Source of the DNA: Aliidiomarina iranensis
GTDB taxonomy: Bacteria; Pseudomonadota; Gammaproteobacteria; Enterobacterales; Alteromonadaceae
Direction: 5' to 3'
NCBI RefSeq assembly: GCF_003987135.1
Contig: NZ_PIPJ01000006.1
Location: 62,001-126,000, forward strand
DNA: 64,000 bases
The notes beneath the pieces are model-generated. The model was not told the origin of the DNA. It made no database searches and saw only the letters and a list, made by a program, of their open reading frames with translations. The position numbers and the translations under genes were made by a program. Shown here piece by piece: positions 56,272 through 64,000 of the stretch (its first letter is position 1; each line of letters opens with the position of its first letter).

Positions 56272-56643
56272 ATGCGTCATTATGAAATCGTATTTATGGT
56301 TCATCCGGACCAGAGTGAACAAGTTCCAGGTATGGTTGAGCGTTACAGCGAAACTATTACTTCTAACGGCGGTACTATTCACCGTGTAGAAGATTGGGGC
56401 CGTCGCCAACTAGCCTATCCAATTAACAAGCTGCATAAAGCCCACTACGTTCTTTTGAATGTTGAAGCTTCTTCAGATGTGATTGATGAGTTAGAAACTA
56501 CTTTCCGCTACAACGATGCGGTTCTACGCAGCCTGGTTATGCGTAAAGACGAAGCGATCAACGAACCTTCACCTTTTGGTAAGCCAAAAGAGCGTGAAGA
56601 TCGTCGTGATGCGAAAGCTGAAGAGACTGAATCTGCTGAGTGA
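56272..56643 (+). CDS. rpsF: 30S ribosomal protein S6
   Basis: A 123-residue ribosomal protein that pairs with S18 on the 30S platform. [30 protein letters not shown] and HYVLLNVEA are the family core. An acidic tail of about 25 residues ([14 protein letters not shown]) may be the substrate for RimK-type glutamylation. AAGGAG lies five bases upstream. It starts the rpsF-priB-rpsR-rplI operon. Confidence 0.98.
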   Translation: MRHYEIVFMVHPDQSEQVPGMVERYSETITSNGGTIHRVEDWGRRQLAYPINKLHKAHYVLLNVEASSDVIDELETTFRYNDAVLRSLVMRKDEAINEPSPFGKPKEREDRRDAKAEETESAE

Positions 56644-56972
56644 TGTCAGCTACAACAGCTCAGGGTTCTGCCATTAACCAGTTAATTATTCGCGGTAGTA
56701 TAGTAAAGCCACCACGAATGAAACGCAGCCCGGCCGGAGTTTCTCATCTTCTTCTCGCCCTCGAACATCGTTCGATGCAGCAAGAAGCAGATTTAACACG
56801 ACAGTGTTATGCAAGAATTCAGGTAGTGGTTAGCGGTGATTGGGCAGAATCTTGGTCAACGAAAATTTCTCTGGGTAGTGAAATAGAAGTAACGGGTTTC
56901 ATTCAGCGTCATGAAAACGCAAATGGAATTCCACGCTTAGTTCTTCATGCTCAGAACATAAAACAGGTTTAA
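56643..56972 (+). CDS. priB: Primosomal replication protein N (PriB)
   Basis: A 109-residue OB-fold protein that stimulates PriA helicase in restart of stalled forks. INQLIIRGSIVKPPR, SPAGVSH and EVTGFIQRHENANG are the strand-forming family motifs. Its ATG overlaps the rpsF stop codon (TGATG). Presence between rpsF and rpsR is the usual gammaproteobacterial arrangement. Confidence 0.95.
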   Translation: MSATTAQGSAINQLIIRGSIVKPPRMKRSPAGVSHLLLALEHRSMQQEADLTRQCYARIQVVVSGDWAESWSTKISLGSEIEVTGFIQRHENANGIPRLVLHAQNIKQV

Positions 56973-57212
<240 letters not shown>

Positions 57213-57226
57213 AGGAGATTTGAACG

Positions 57227-57679
57227 ATGAATGTTATCTTATTAGATAAAGTTGCAAATTTGGGTAGCCTAGGCGACCAAGTAAACGTGAAATCAGGCTA
57301 CGCTCGGAACTTCTTGTTCCCGAAAGGCAAAGCCGTTCCAGCGAACAAAGCAAACATCGAAATGTTCGAACAGCGCCGTGCAGAGTTAGAAGCTAAATTA
57401 GCTGCTGAACTGAAAGCCGCTGAAGAACGTGCAGAAGCGATCAATGCAATGAGCGCTATCGTTATCACTTCGAAAGCAGGTGATGAAGGTAAGTTGTTCG
57501 GTTCAATCGGTACGCGTGATATCGCTGATGCAGTTACCGCTGCTGGCGCTGCAGTTGAGAAGAGTGAGATTTTGATGCCACACGGAACTATTCGTGAAAC
57601 TGGCGAGTTTGAAATCGAACTACAACTTCATGCAGACGTACTTGCCGCTATTACCTTAAAGGTAGAAGCGAGCGAGTAA
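57227..57679 (+). CDS. rplI: 50S ribosomal protein L9
   Basis: A 150-residue two-domain protein of the 50S L1 stalk base. The N-terminal domain ([20 protein letters not shown], then [13 protein letters not shown]), a long connecting helix rich in Ala and Glu, and the C-terminal rRNA-binding domain ([18 protein letters not shown]) are complete. AAGGAG lies eight bases upstream. A strong terminator follows. Confidence 0.98.
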   Translation: MNVILLDKVANLGSLGDQVNVKSGYARNFLFPKGKAVPANKANIEMFEQRRAELEAKLAAELKAAEERAEAINAMSAIVITSKAGDEGKLFGSIGTRDIADAVTAAGAAVEKSEILMPHGTIRETGEFEIELQLHADVLAAITLKVEASE

Positions 57680-57701
57680 GAGATTCATCTCTCTTAACAT
57701 G

Positions 57702-57733
57702 AAAAGCAGCACCTTAGGTGCTGCTTTTTTTTT
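57702..57733 (+). terminator. Rho-independent terminator of rpsF-priB-rpsR-rplI
   Basis: AAAAGCAGCACC and GGTGCTGC form an eight-pair GC-rich stem with a three-base loop; with nine T residues after it the A-T pairs extend it. Confidence 0.92.
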
Positions 57734-57786
57734 ATGGGCTGTGTATCATCAATGATTCTTCTCACCAAGCGTATGAATGGAATATT

Positions 57787-59184
57787 GTGGCCACTAATAA
57801 TAAAAAATCATCGGATGCAAAGCTCGATGCGTTAAAAACGCCTCCGCACTCAATTGAAGCAGAGCAATCTGTGTTAGGCGGCTTGATGCTTGATAATGAA
57901 GCATGGGATAACGTTGCCGAGCGCGTTATTCAAGACGATTTCTATTTGTTATCCCATCGTTTTATTTTTGGCGCCATGGCACGTTTGAGTGAAGAGGGTA
58001 AGCCAGTTGATTTCGTTACACTTTCCGAGCGCCTAGAACTTAACGATGAACTCGATCGTGCTGGCGGCGCTGCTTATCTTCTCGAAATCCAAAAAAACAC
58101 ACCTAGTTCGGCAAATATTTTGGCGTATGCCGATATTGTTCGCGAGCGCGCTTTAGTGCGGGAAATGATTGGTGTGGCTAATCAAATCGCGGAAGCAGGC
58201 TTTGACCCGCAGGGGCGTGATAGTAAGCAATTGTTGGATTTTGCCGAGCAGCATGTTTTTCAAATTGCTGAAAAGCGCAGTAGCAGTGATGAGGGCCCCC
58301 AAGGCTTAATCGGTATTCTCGATAAAACCCTTGATAGAATAGAATACCTCAGCCAGCAGGCAAACTTCAGTGGCGTAACCGGCGTTTCTACTGGCTTTCA
58401 CGATTTGGACAAGAAAACCGCCGGCTTACAGCCGTCAGATTTGATTATCGTTGCGGCACGCCCATCCATGGGTAAAACCACTTTCGCCATGAACTTAGTT
58501 GAACATGCGATGATGCACGAAGAAAAGCCGGTTGTGGTATTTAGCTTAGAAATGCCTGCCGAACAGATTATGATGCGGATGCTGGCATCGTTAAGCCGGG
58601 TAGATCAAACGAGAGTGCGCACGGGTCAGCTTGATGATAAAGATTGGGATCGCATTACTTCTACGATGATCGTTCTTAAAGAACGTGCGAAGCTTTATGT
58701 CGACGATAGCTCAGGGCTGACACCAACGGAGGTGCGTTCACGCGCTCGGCGAATTGCCAAAGAGCACAAGGGCGTGAGCATGATCATGGTGGATTACTTG
58801 CAGTTGATGACAGTGCCTGGGTTGTCCGAAAATAGAACCTTGGAGATCGCTGAAATATCTCGCTCTTTGAAAGCGCTAGCGAAAGAATTGAAGTGTCCAG
58901 TTGTAGCACTTTCTCAGCTTAATCGCTCGCTGGAGCAACGTTCGGATAAGCGTCCTGTGAACTCAGATTTACGGGAATCAGGCTCGATAGAACAAGATGC
59001 TGATTTGATTATGTTCATTTATCGAGATGAGGTGTATCACCCAGATTCGAATGACCAAGGGCTGGGTGAGATTATCATCGGCAAACAACGGAATGGCCCT
59101 ATTGGCCGCATCAAATTAATGTTCCACGGCCAATATTCTCGCTTTGATAACTACAGCGGTGAGCAGCTTGATGATGATTATTAA
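57787..59184 (+). CDS. dnaB: Replicative DNA helicase DnaB
   Basis: A 465-residue hexameric helicase. The N-terminal primase-interacting domain (PPHSIEAEQSVLGGLMLD) is followed by the RecA-type domain with Walker A in ARPSMGKTTFA (about residue 225), MIMVDYLQLM as Walker B, and QLNRSLEQRSDKRPVNSDLR. No intein is present. GTG at 57787 is the start: the next ATG would remove conserved residues, and the longer open frame begins inside the rplI terminator. GGA precedes it by five bases. Confidence 0.97.
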   Translation: MATNNKKSSDAKLDALKTPPHSIEAEQSVLGGLMLDNEAWDNVAERVIQDDFYLLSHRFIFGAMARLSEEGKPVDFVTLSERLELNDELDRAGGAAYLLEIQKNTPSSANILAYADIVRERALVREMIGVANQIAEAGFDPQGRDSKQLLDFAEQHVFQIAEKRSSSDEGPQGLIGILDKTLDRIEYLSQQANFSGVTGVSTGFHDLDKKTAGLQPSDLIIVAARPSMGKTTFAMNLVEHAMMHEEKPVVVFSLEMPAEQIMMRMLASLSRVDQTRVRTGQLDDKDWDRITSTMIVLKERAKLYVDDSSGLTPTEVRSRARRIAKEHKGVSMIMVDYLQLMTVPGLSENRTLEIAEISRSLKALAKELKCPVVALSQLNRSLEQRSDKRPVNSDLRESGSIEQDADLIMFIYRDEVYHPDSNDQGLGEIIIGKQRNGPIGRIKLMFHGQYSRFDNYSGEQLDDDY

Positions 59185-59215
59185 TCGGCATCGCCAAATT
59201 ATTGAGAGAGCATAA

Positions 59216-60310
59216 ATGGCGGATACTATGCGGCCAGCCTGGGCAACGATTAACTTACAAGCACTGCGGCATAATATCAGTGTGATTCGTGAGCGCGCTG
59301 GTGGAAGGCGTATACTTGGCATTTTGAAAGCGAATGCCTATGGCCATGGTTTAATTCGAATTGCTCAAGTTCTTGCGGGTATTGACGCTATTGGCGTTGC
59401 TCGAGTTGATGAGGCGTTACAGTTAAGGAATGCGGGTATCTCTGGGCCAATCGTATTGCTTGAAGGCTTTTTTTCGCCTGAACAAATTCCGGTTTTAGCC
59501 GCGAGTGGTATTCAGCCGGTAATTCACAATGTTCATCAACTAACACAATTAGAGCAGGCCAAAAACCTCTCTGATCCTCTGCAAGTGTGGTTGAAAATTG
59601 ATACGGGCATGCACCGCTTGGGCGTTGAGCCAGAGGAAGTGGAAAGCTGCTATAAGCGCTTAGTGGCTATGCCGCATGTAACTGGCCTACCTATTTTAAT
59701 GAGCCATTTGGCTTGTGCGGATGAACCTAAACACGAGCAAAACCGCAAGCAATTGGCTACATTTGCTGAAGTTACGGCGGAACACCCGAAAGAGAATACC
59801 TCGATAGCAAATAGTGCTGCGCTGCTCGCGGCGGTTGGGCCAGAATATGATTGGGTGCGGCCTGGTTTATCGCTTTACGGTGTGAGCCCATTCAGTGGAA
59901 AGACCGGCCGAGATCATCATTTACAAGCGGTAATGAATTTGCAGGCGAGTGTAATATCGATACGCCGCATTAAAGCGGGTGAACCGGTTGGCTATGGTGC
60001 CTCTTGGGCGCCTGGAAAAGACACTTACATCGGCATTGTGGCGATTGGATATGGTGATGGCTATCCAAGACACGCTCCCGAGGGTACGCCAGTTTGGGTG
60101 CGCGGTAAATGCTACCCTATGGTGGGTAGAGTGGCGATGGATATGATTACCATTGATTTGGGGGCTGAGCTAACAATAAACCTGGGCGATACGGCACAAC
60201 TATGGGGAACTGAACTGCCAGTTGAAGAAGTTGCCGCAGCGGTGGGAACTATTCCCTACGAATTATTATGTAACGTTGCTCGTCGCGTTCAACTGGATTA
60301 TCTCGATTAA
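59216..60310 (+). CDS. alr: Alanine racemase
   Basis: A 364-residue fold-type III PLP enzyme that makes D-alanine for peptidoglycan. The PLP lysine is Lys38 in ILKANAYGHG and the second catalytic base is Tyr260 in VGYGASWAP. IAIGYGDGYPR and GRVAMDMITID are further signatures. GAGAGA lies six bases upstream. dnaB-alr is the order seen in E. coli. Ten bp separate it from the convergent zur stop. Confidence 0.97.
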   Translation: MADTMRPAWATINLQALRHNISVIRERAGGRRILGILKANAYGHGLIRIAQVLAGIDAIGVARVDEALQLRNAGISGPIVLLEGFFSPEQIPVLAASGIQPVIHNVHQLTQLEQAKNLSDPLQVWLKIDTGMHRLGVEPEEVESCYKRLVAMPHVTGLPILMSHLACADEPKHEQNRKQLATFAEVTAEHPKENTSIANSAALLAAVGPEYDWVRPGLSLYGVSPFSGKTGRDHHLQAVMNLQASVISIRRIKAGEPVGYGASWAPGKDTYIGIVAIGYGDGYPRHAPEGTPVWVRGKCYPMVGRVAMDMITIDLGAELTINLGDTAQLWGTELPVEEVAAAVGTIPYELLCNVARRVQLDYLD

Positions 60311-60320
60311 CTCAAGCCTA

Positions 60321-60770
60321 CTATTGGCTATGCTGGCAGTTACTACAAATGCCAAGCGCCTCTACAGTTTGCTGCTGTACCGTGAAGCCTTCTTTTTCAG
60401 CCTGCTCAACAAAGGCCTGATGAACGCCTGAAGAGTGGATTTCTTGTACATTACCGCAATGAGTGCAAATGAGCATTTGTACTGGGTGTTGCTTCTCAAA
60501 ATGTGAACATAAAACATAACTGTTCGACGACGATACTTTGTGAACAAAACCTTGGCTTTGTAAGAATTCTAAGGCTCGATAGATAGTAGGCGGCTTCGCG
60601 TTTGGCACTTCTGCTTTCAGTAAATCCAATAAATCATAAGCTCCCACAGCCCCTTCTTGTTCAGTGAGAATTGCGAACACCTCACGCCGAGTTGGTGTCA
60701 TCCGCACACCGCGCCGCTGGCACATTACTTCTGCTCGTTTTAATAATTGCTCTGTTGCTGATTTTTGCAT
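60321..60770 (-). CDS. zur: Zinc uptake regulator (Fur family)
   Basis: A 149-residue metalloregulator. A winged-helix DNA-binding domain (RRGVRMTPTRREVFAIL, then KPPTIYRALEFLQSQGFVHK) is followed by a dimer domain with two structural zinc pairs, CTHC and CSNC near the C terminus. The pattern fits Zur better than Fur: it lacks the HHDH-type metal motif. It would repress zinc uptake genes when zinc is plentiful. No zinc-uptake genes are in the window, and I found no clear Zur box in its upstream 200 bp. Confidence 0.9.
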   Translation of the reverse strand: MQKSATEQLLKRAEVMCQRRGVRMTPTRREVFAILTEQEGAVGAYDLLDLLKAEVPNAKPPTIYRALEFLQSQGFVHKVSSSNSYVLCSHFEKQHPVQMLICTHCGNVQEIHSSGVHQAFVEQAEKEGFTVQQQTVEALGICSNCQHSQ

Positions 60771-60903
60771 TACGTTGCCTATCGTTTACACCGTGCTAAT
60801 CATTAGTAAAGGCTTTAAAGGAGCCAGAACTCATATCAAATAGGTGAGAAACACTAAATACATGTGGGTAAAGCATACGTTTTCTTTTGCAATCAGGGAA
60901 GAG

Positions 60904-60938
60904 GAAGGGCGGAATGAGAGCCCTTCGCTGTCGTTTTT
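60904..60938 (+). terminator. Hairpin with T tail in the zur-dusA gap
   Basis: GAAGGGC and GCCCTTC form a seven-pair stem with a nine-base loop; six bases later comes TTTTTTT. It lies on the plus strand upstream of dusA, where no plus-strand gene ends, so it might close a small RNA or attenuate dusA. Confidence 0.4.
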
Positions 60939-60983
60939 TTCTTAAATAACGTAAAATAGCGGTTCAATTTTTAGGAGTAATTC

Positions 60984-61973
60984 ATGATTTCTGTTGCCCC
61001 GATGCTGGATTGGACCGACCGTCACTGTCGATTCTTTCACCGACAAATATCACAGCACGCCTTGTTGTATACCGAAATGATAACAACAGGCGCAATTATT
61101 CATGGTAAACAGGATTTTCTAGCATACAACGAATCTGAACACCCTGTGGCTTTGCAGCTTGGCGGGAGTAACCCTGAACATTTGGCGGCCTGTGCAAAAT
61201 TAGCGGCTGAGCGCGGTTACGATGAGGTTAATTTGAATGTAGGATGCCCCTCGGACCGAGTGCAAAATGGTAGTTTCGGGGCATGTTTAATGGCCGAGCC
61301 ATTGCTGGTGGCAGAATGTGTGCGAGCAATGCAAGATGCGGCACCAGAGATCCCGATAACGGTGAAAACACGCTTGGGAATCGATGATTTTGATAGCTAT
61401 GAATTTTTACAAGCTTTAATAGAGCCTCTAGTTGCGGTTGATTGCCCGCGGGTGATTTTACATGCGCGCAAGGCATGGTTAAGCGGCTTAAGCCCGAAAG
61501 AGAATCGCGAAGTACCACCATTAAACTATGCAAGAGTTTATCAAGTGAAGCAGGATTATCCGGCTTTGCAGGTACACTTAAATGGTGGTGTAAATTCGTT
61601 ACAAGAAGCTAAAGAGCACTTACAGCATGTTGACGGTGTGATGCTGGGGCGAGCAGCTTATGCTAACCCATGGTTACTGGCCGAAGTTGATAGCCTCTAT
61701 AACCCGGCAGCCGCTTTACCAGAAAAAGAAATAGTGATTGCGAATATGGCTACTTACATTGAAGAGCACATCGCGGCTGGTGGGCGTTTCTGGCATGTAG
61801 CACGGCATATGCTGGGGCTTTACCAAAATTGCCCTGGCGCGCGGCAGTGGCGTAGAACCTTGAGTGAACTTGGGCCAAGAGCTAATGATGCGGCACCGTT
61901 ATTTAAAGCAAAAGAAATTATTGATAGTGAATATGCGCGGGTGGCTGAACATGCGCAATTAGAGCAACATTAA
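60984..61973 (+). CDS. dusA: tRNA-dihydrouridine(20/20a) synthase DusA
   Basis: A 329-residue FMN enzyme that reduces U20 and U20a in the tRNA D loop. It begins with [14 protein letters not shown], has the catalytic cysteine in [19 protein letters not shown], and VHLNGGVNS and [13 protein letters not shown] bind FMN phosphate. GGAG lies six bases before the ATG. It is probably co-transcribed with the next gene, 18 bp away. Confidence 0.96.
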   Translation: MISVAPMLDWTDRHCRFFHRQISQHALLYTEMITTGAIIHGKQDFLAYNESEHPVALQLGGSNPEHLAACAKLAAERGYDEVNLNVGCPSDRVQNGSFGACLMAEPLLVAECVRAMQDAAPEIPITVKTRLGIDDFDSYEFLQALIEPLVAVDCPRVILHARKAWLSGLSPKENREVPPLNYARVYQVKQDYPALQVHLNGGVNSLQEAKEHLQHVDGVMLGRAAYANPWLLAEVDSLYNPAAALPEKEIVIANMATYIEEHIAAGGRFWHVARHMLGLYQNCPGARQWRRTLSELGPRANDAAPLFKAKEIIDSEYARVAEHAQLEQH

Positions 61974-61991
61974 TAGATAACTGAGGTGGTT

Positions 61992-62411
61992 ATGAAGTAC
62001 CTACATACTATGATTCGCGTAAGCGATATCGATAGCTCTCTACAATTTTTTTGTGAAGGTTTAGGCCTGCAAGAGGTACGGCGAAAAGAGGTGCCGAAAG
62101 GGCGGTTTACTCTGATATTTTTGGCGGCACCGGAAAGCCCAGAGGCAGAGCTTGAGCTCACCTACAATTGGGATCCTGAAACCTATGAGGGTGGGCGTAA
62201 CTTTGGCCACCTAGCGTTTCGTGTTGAAAATATTTACGAAATTTGCGCGCACCTGCAGGCCATGGGCGTTACTATCAATCGTCCGCCGCGTGATGGTCAT
62301 ATGGCGTTTGTGCGCTCTCCAGATGGCATTTCTATTGAGCTATTACAAAAAGGTGATGCGCTCGCTCCGGAAGAGCCATGGGTATCAATGGAAAATACGG
62401 GCAGCTGGTAA
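61992..62411 (+). CDS. gloA: Glyoxalase I-like (VOC family) protein
   Basis: A 139-residue protein of the vicinal-oxygen-chelate fold, closest to lactoylglutathione lyase, which turns the methylglyoxal-glutathione adduct into S-lactoylglutathione. [37 protein letters not shown] and [12 protein letters not shown] match; His, Glu, His and Glu metal ligands are in place. The protein has a longer C-terminal end than E. coli GloA (135 residues). The ATG at 61992 has GAGG five bases upstream, better than the GTG at 61986. Confidence 0.88.
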   Translation: MKYLHTMIRVSDIDSSLQFFCEGLGLQEVRRKEVPKGRFTLIFLAAPESPEAELELTYNWDPETYEGGRNFGHLAFRVENIYEICAHLQAMGVTINRPPRDGHMAFVRSPDGISIELLQKGDALAPEEPWVSMENTGSW

Positions 62412-62619
62412 AACGCTGAATGTTGTTTCAGCTTGTAACCTAGCTAAAGGTGTGCGAAAGCGGCACGAAGATCATGCGTTTATTCGAACATACTCCCTTT
62501 AGAAATGGCATTTCGAGCCCTTAACAAAAAGCTCAAAATAATCAACAACTGGCGCGCGAACGGCTTGTTTGTTATCGTCAAACGTACGCTCCGATAATAA
62601 TTAAAATGGGATTGAATAG

Positions 62620-63828
62620 ATGAACAAAATAACCAGCTTTTCTGCTACCGCGCTTTTGGCTGCTGTTTTTGGGTTGGGTGTGAATGCTCATGCTACCGAA
62701 GTTACGGCTAGCGAACGAGCTATTCGAATCGCTCAGGAATCAATGATTATAGACACCCATATTGACGTGCCGTATCGGCTAATAAATGATTGGGAAGATG
62801 TGAGTAAAGCAACAGAGCGCGGCGATTTTGATTATGAGCGTGCTGTTTCTGGTGGGCTTAATGCACCTTTTATGGCCATTTATATCCCTTCAAGCTATGA
62901 GGATAATGGCGCCTATACCTTAGCTAATCATCTAATCGATTTCATGGAGGCTTTGGTTTATCGGGCGCCTGAAAAGTTCGCGATACCCCATTCAGCCGAT
63001 GATCTTTTTGCTCATAAAGAAGCGGGTTTAATGTCTTTGGCTATGGGAATGGAAAACGGTGCGCCAATAGAGGGCGAGATTGCAAATCTGCATCATTTCT
63101 TTGAGCGGGGAGTTCGCTACATTACTTTGGCGCATTCAGAAGATAACCATATTTCAGATTCTTCTTATGATATCCGAAACACTTGGGGAGGGCTCAGCCC
63201 CTTCGGTAAAGAGCTAGTAGTAGAAATGAACCGAATTGGTATGATGGTTGATGTATCGCATATATCGGATAAAGCATTTTATGATGTGCTAGAAATTACA
63301 CAAGTTCCGGTAATTGCTACTCACTCTTCAGCGCGGAAATTTACGCCTGGCTGGCAGAGAAACATGAACGATGAGATGATCAAAGCACTTGCTGAGAATG
63401 ATGGTGTGATTCAGGTAACGTTTGGTTCTACTTTTGTTACTACCAGAGCAAATCAGCACCGGGCTCGCATTCAGCGCCTAACTCGTGAAATCAATGAGCG
63501 GCTGGGTGAAGGAACCGCCAGAGCTCAGGCTGAGATAACAAAAATGCGGGAAGAGAACCCTTATCCATTCGCTACATTAACAGATGTACTTGATCACATC
63601 GATCATATCGTTGATTTGGTGGGTGTGGAGCATGTGGGGATCGGTTCGGATTACGATGGTGTCGGTGATACATTACCGGTAGGCTTGAAAGACGTACGTA
63701 CTTTTCCAAACTTGATTCAAGGTTTGTTGGATAGAAATTATTCAGAAGAAGATATTGATAAAATCTTGTTCGGGAATACCATCCGAGTTTGGCGTGCTGC
63801 AGAGGCTTTTGCGGCCGCGAACAATTAA
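62620..63828 (+). CDS. Exported membrane dipeptidase (M19 family)
   Basis: A 402-residue zinc dipeptidase with a signal peptide (SATALLAAVFGLGVNAHA, cleavage before TE). The binuclear metal site is visible as DTHIDVP near residue 45, a conserved Glu in MGMENGAP, MVDVSHISD, ATHSSAR and GIGSDYDG. Relatives cleave dipeptides and some D-amino-acid or beta-lactam substrates. It is likely periplasmic. The 208 bp before it hold only a short hairpin (GCTGAA/TTCAGC, 62415-62432) and no gene that I can support. Confidence 0.93.
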   Translation: MNKITSFSATALLAAVFGLGVNAHATEVTASERAIRIAQESMIIDTHIDVPYRLINDWEDVSKATERGDFDYERAVSGGLNAPFMAIYIPSSYEDNGAYTLANHLIDFMEALVYRAPEKFAIPHSADDLFAHKEAGLMSLAMGMENGAPIEGEIANLHHFFERGVRYITLAHSEDNHISDSSYDIRNTWGGLSPFGKELVVEMNRIGMMVDVSHISDKAFYDVLEITQVPVIATHSSARKFTPGWQRNMNDEMIKALAENDGVIQVTFGSTFVTTRANQHRARIQRLTREINERLGEGTARAQAEITKMREENPYPFATLTDVLDHIDHIVDLVGVEHVGIGSDYDGVGDTLPVGLKDVRTFPNLIQGLLDRNYSEEDIDKILFGNTIRVWRAAEAFAAANN

Positions 63829-63856
63829 ACATGAGTTAGATTCGATAATTTTTGCG

Positions 63857-63930
63857 TGTCGGTTGCTGGCTTGGCTCTGTTACACCGGTTTACTGGTTAT
63901 ATAGAATCAGCAAACTAGCCAAAACCGACA
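63857..63930. repeat. Imperfect inverted repeat after the dipeptidase gene
   Basis: TGTCGGTT...TGGCT (63857-63875) and AGCCAAAACCGACA (63917-63930) are inverted copies with a few extra bases in the left arm. No T run follows, so a terminator role is unproven. Confidence 0.35.
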
Positions 63931-63961
63931 AGTCATTCATAAAAATAGAGTTCGTATTGTT

Positions 63962-64000
63962 ATGCCAACATCATTAATTGTTGTCGATGATTTTTTTAAT
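63962..64000 (+). CDS. Start of an unidentified gene at the window edge
   Basis: An open frame from ATG at 63962 reads MPTSLIVVDDFFN to the edge. The VVDDFF-type start resembles that of 2-oxoglutarate/Fe(II) oxygenase-like proteins, but thirteen codons are too few to assign it. The upstream AGAG is weakly placed. Confidence 0.35.
   Translation, partial: MPTSLIVVDDFFN

Overview
The window is a dense chromosomal segment of a gammaproteobacterium. Gene neighbourhoods match that class: yggS-proC-yggT, ygiF-like CYTH-glnE, tolC / nudF-yqiB-parE-parC, pepA-holC-valS divergent from lptF-lptG, rnr-rlmB and rpsF-priB-rpsR-rplI-dnaB-alr. A DUF4426 protein, a PsrA-like box, ectoine synthesis genes and a type IV pilus ATPase point to a marine or halotolerant member of the Alteromonadales, perhaps near Idiomarinaceae. 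That placement is inference from gene content; no 16S rRNA gene is present. Nearly all bases are genic and no gap between genes exceeds about 270 bp. I see no phage, insertion sequence, integron, CRISPR array or defence island.

Layout. 1-5.4 kb: hemW (5' end only) and rdgB, the K+/H+ antiporter gene cvrA on the other strand, then DUF4426-yggT-proC-yggS. 5.4-10.6 kb: pilT, tsaD, plsY, folB, folK and cca. 10.7-20.7 kb: a fused GspA-GspB protein, an acyl-CoA dehydrogenase, a MASE1/degenerate-GGDEF protein, a secreted trypsin-like protease with a duplicated C-terminal module, yaiI, rlmD and a 55-residue membrane peptide. 20.8-31.6 kb: putA, CYTH triphosphatase, glnE, a lauroyltransferase, tolC, nudF and yqiB. 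31.9-37.5 kb: topoisomerase IV (parE, parC), plsC and rraB. 37.6-45.4 kb: valS, holC, pepA, lptF, lptG and an RDD membrane protein. 45.5-52.4 kb: tRNA-Leu(CAA), a DUF3047 protein, ilvE, the ectoine operon ectA-ectB-ectC-ask, and a decayed DUF885 gene. 52.6-64 kb: rnr, rlmB, a small membrane protein, rpsF-priB-rpsR-rplI, dnaB, alr, zur, dusA, a glyoxalase-like protein, a secreted M19 dipeptidase and the first codons of another gene.

How the genes fit together. Most of the window is housekeeping: translation and RNA maturation (rpsF, rpsR, rplI, valS, tsaD, cca, dusA, rlmB, rlmD, rnr, rraB), replication and chromosome segregation (dnaB, priB, holC, parC, parE) and envelope building (plsY, plsC, lpxL-like, lptFG, tolC, alr). 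The adaptive part is osmotic and nutritional: ectoine synthesis with its own aspartokinase, proline catabolism by PutA, K+/H+ antiport, beta-oxidation, and secreted peptidases.

I found no clear undescribed multi-gene system. The points most worth a second look are the GspA-GspB fusion, the GGDEF protein that lost its catalytic signature but kept an RxxD site, the nested hairpin where cpdA and yqiA would be expected, several short tandem repeats at gene 3' ends or in linkers, and the DUF885 pseudogene next to the ectoine operon.
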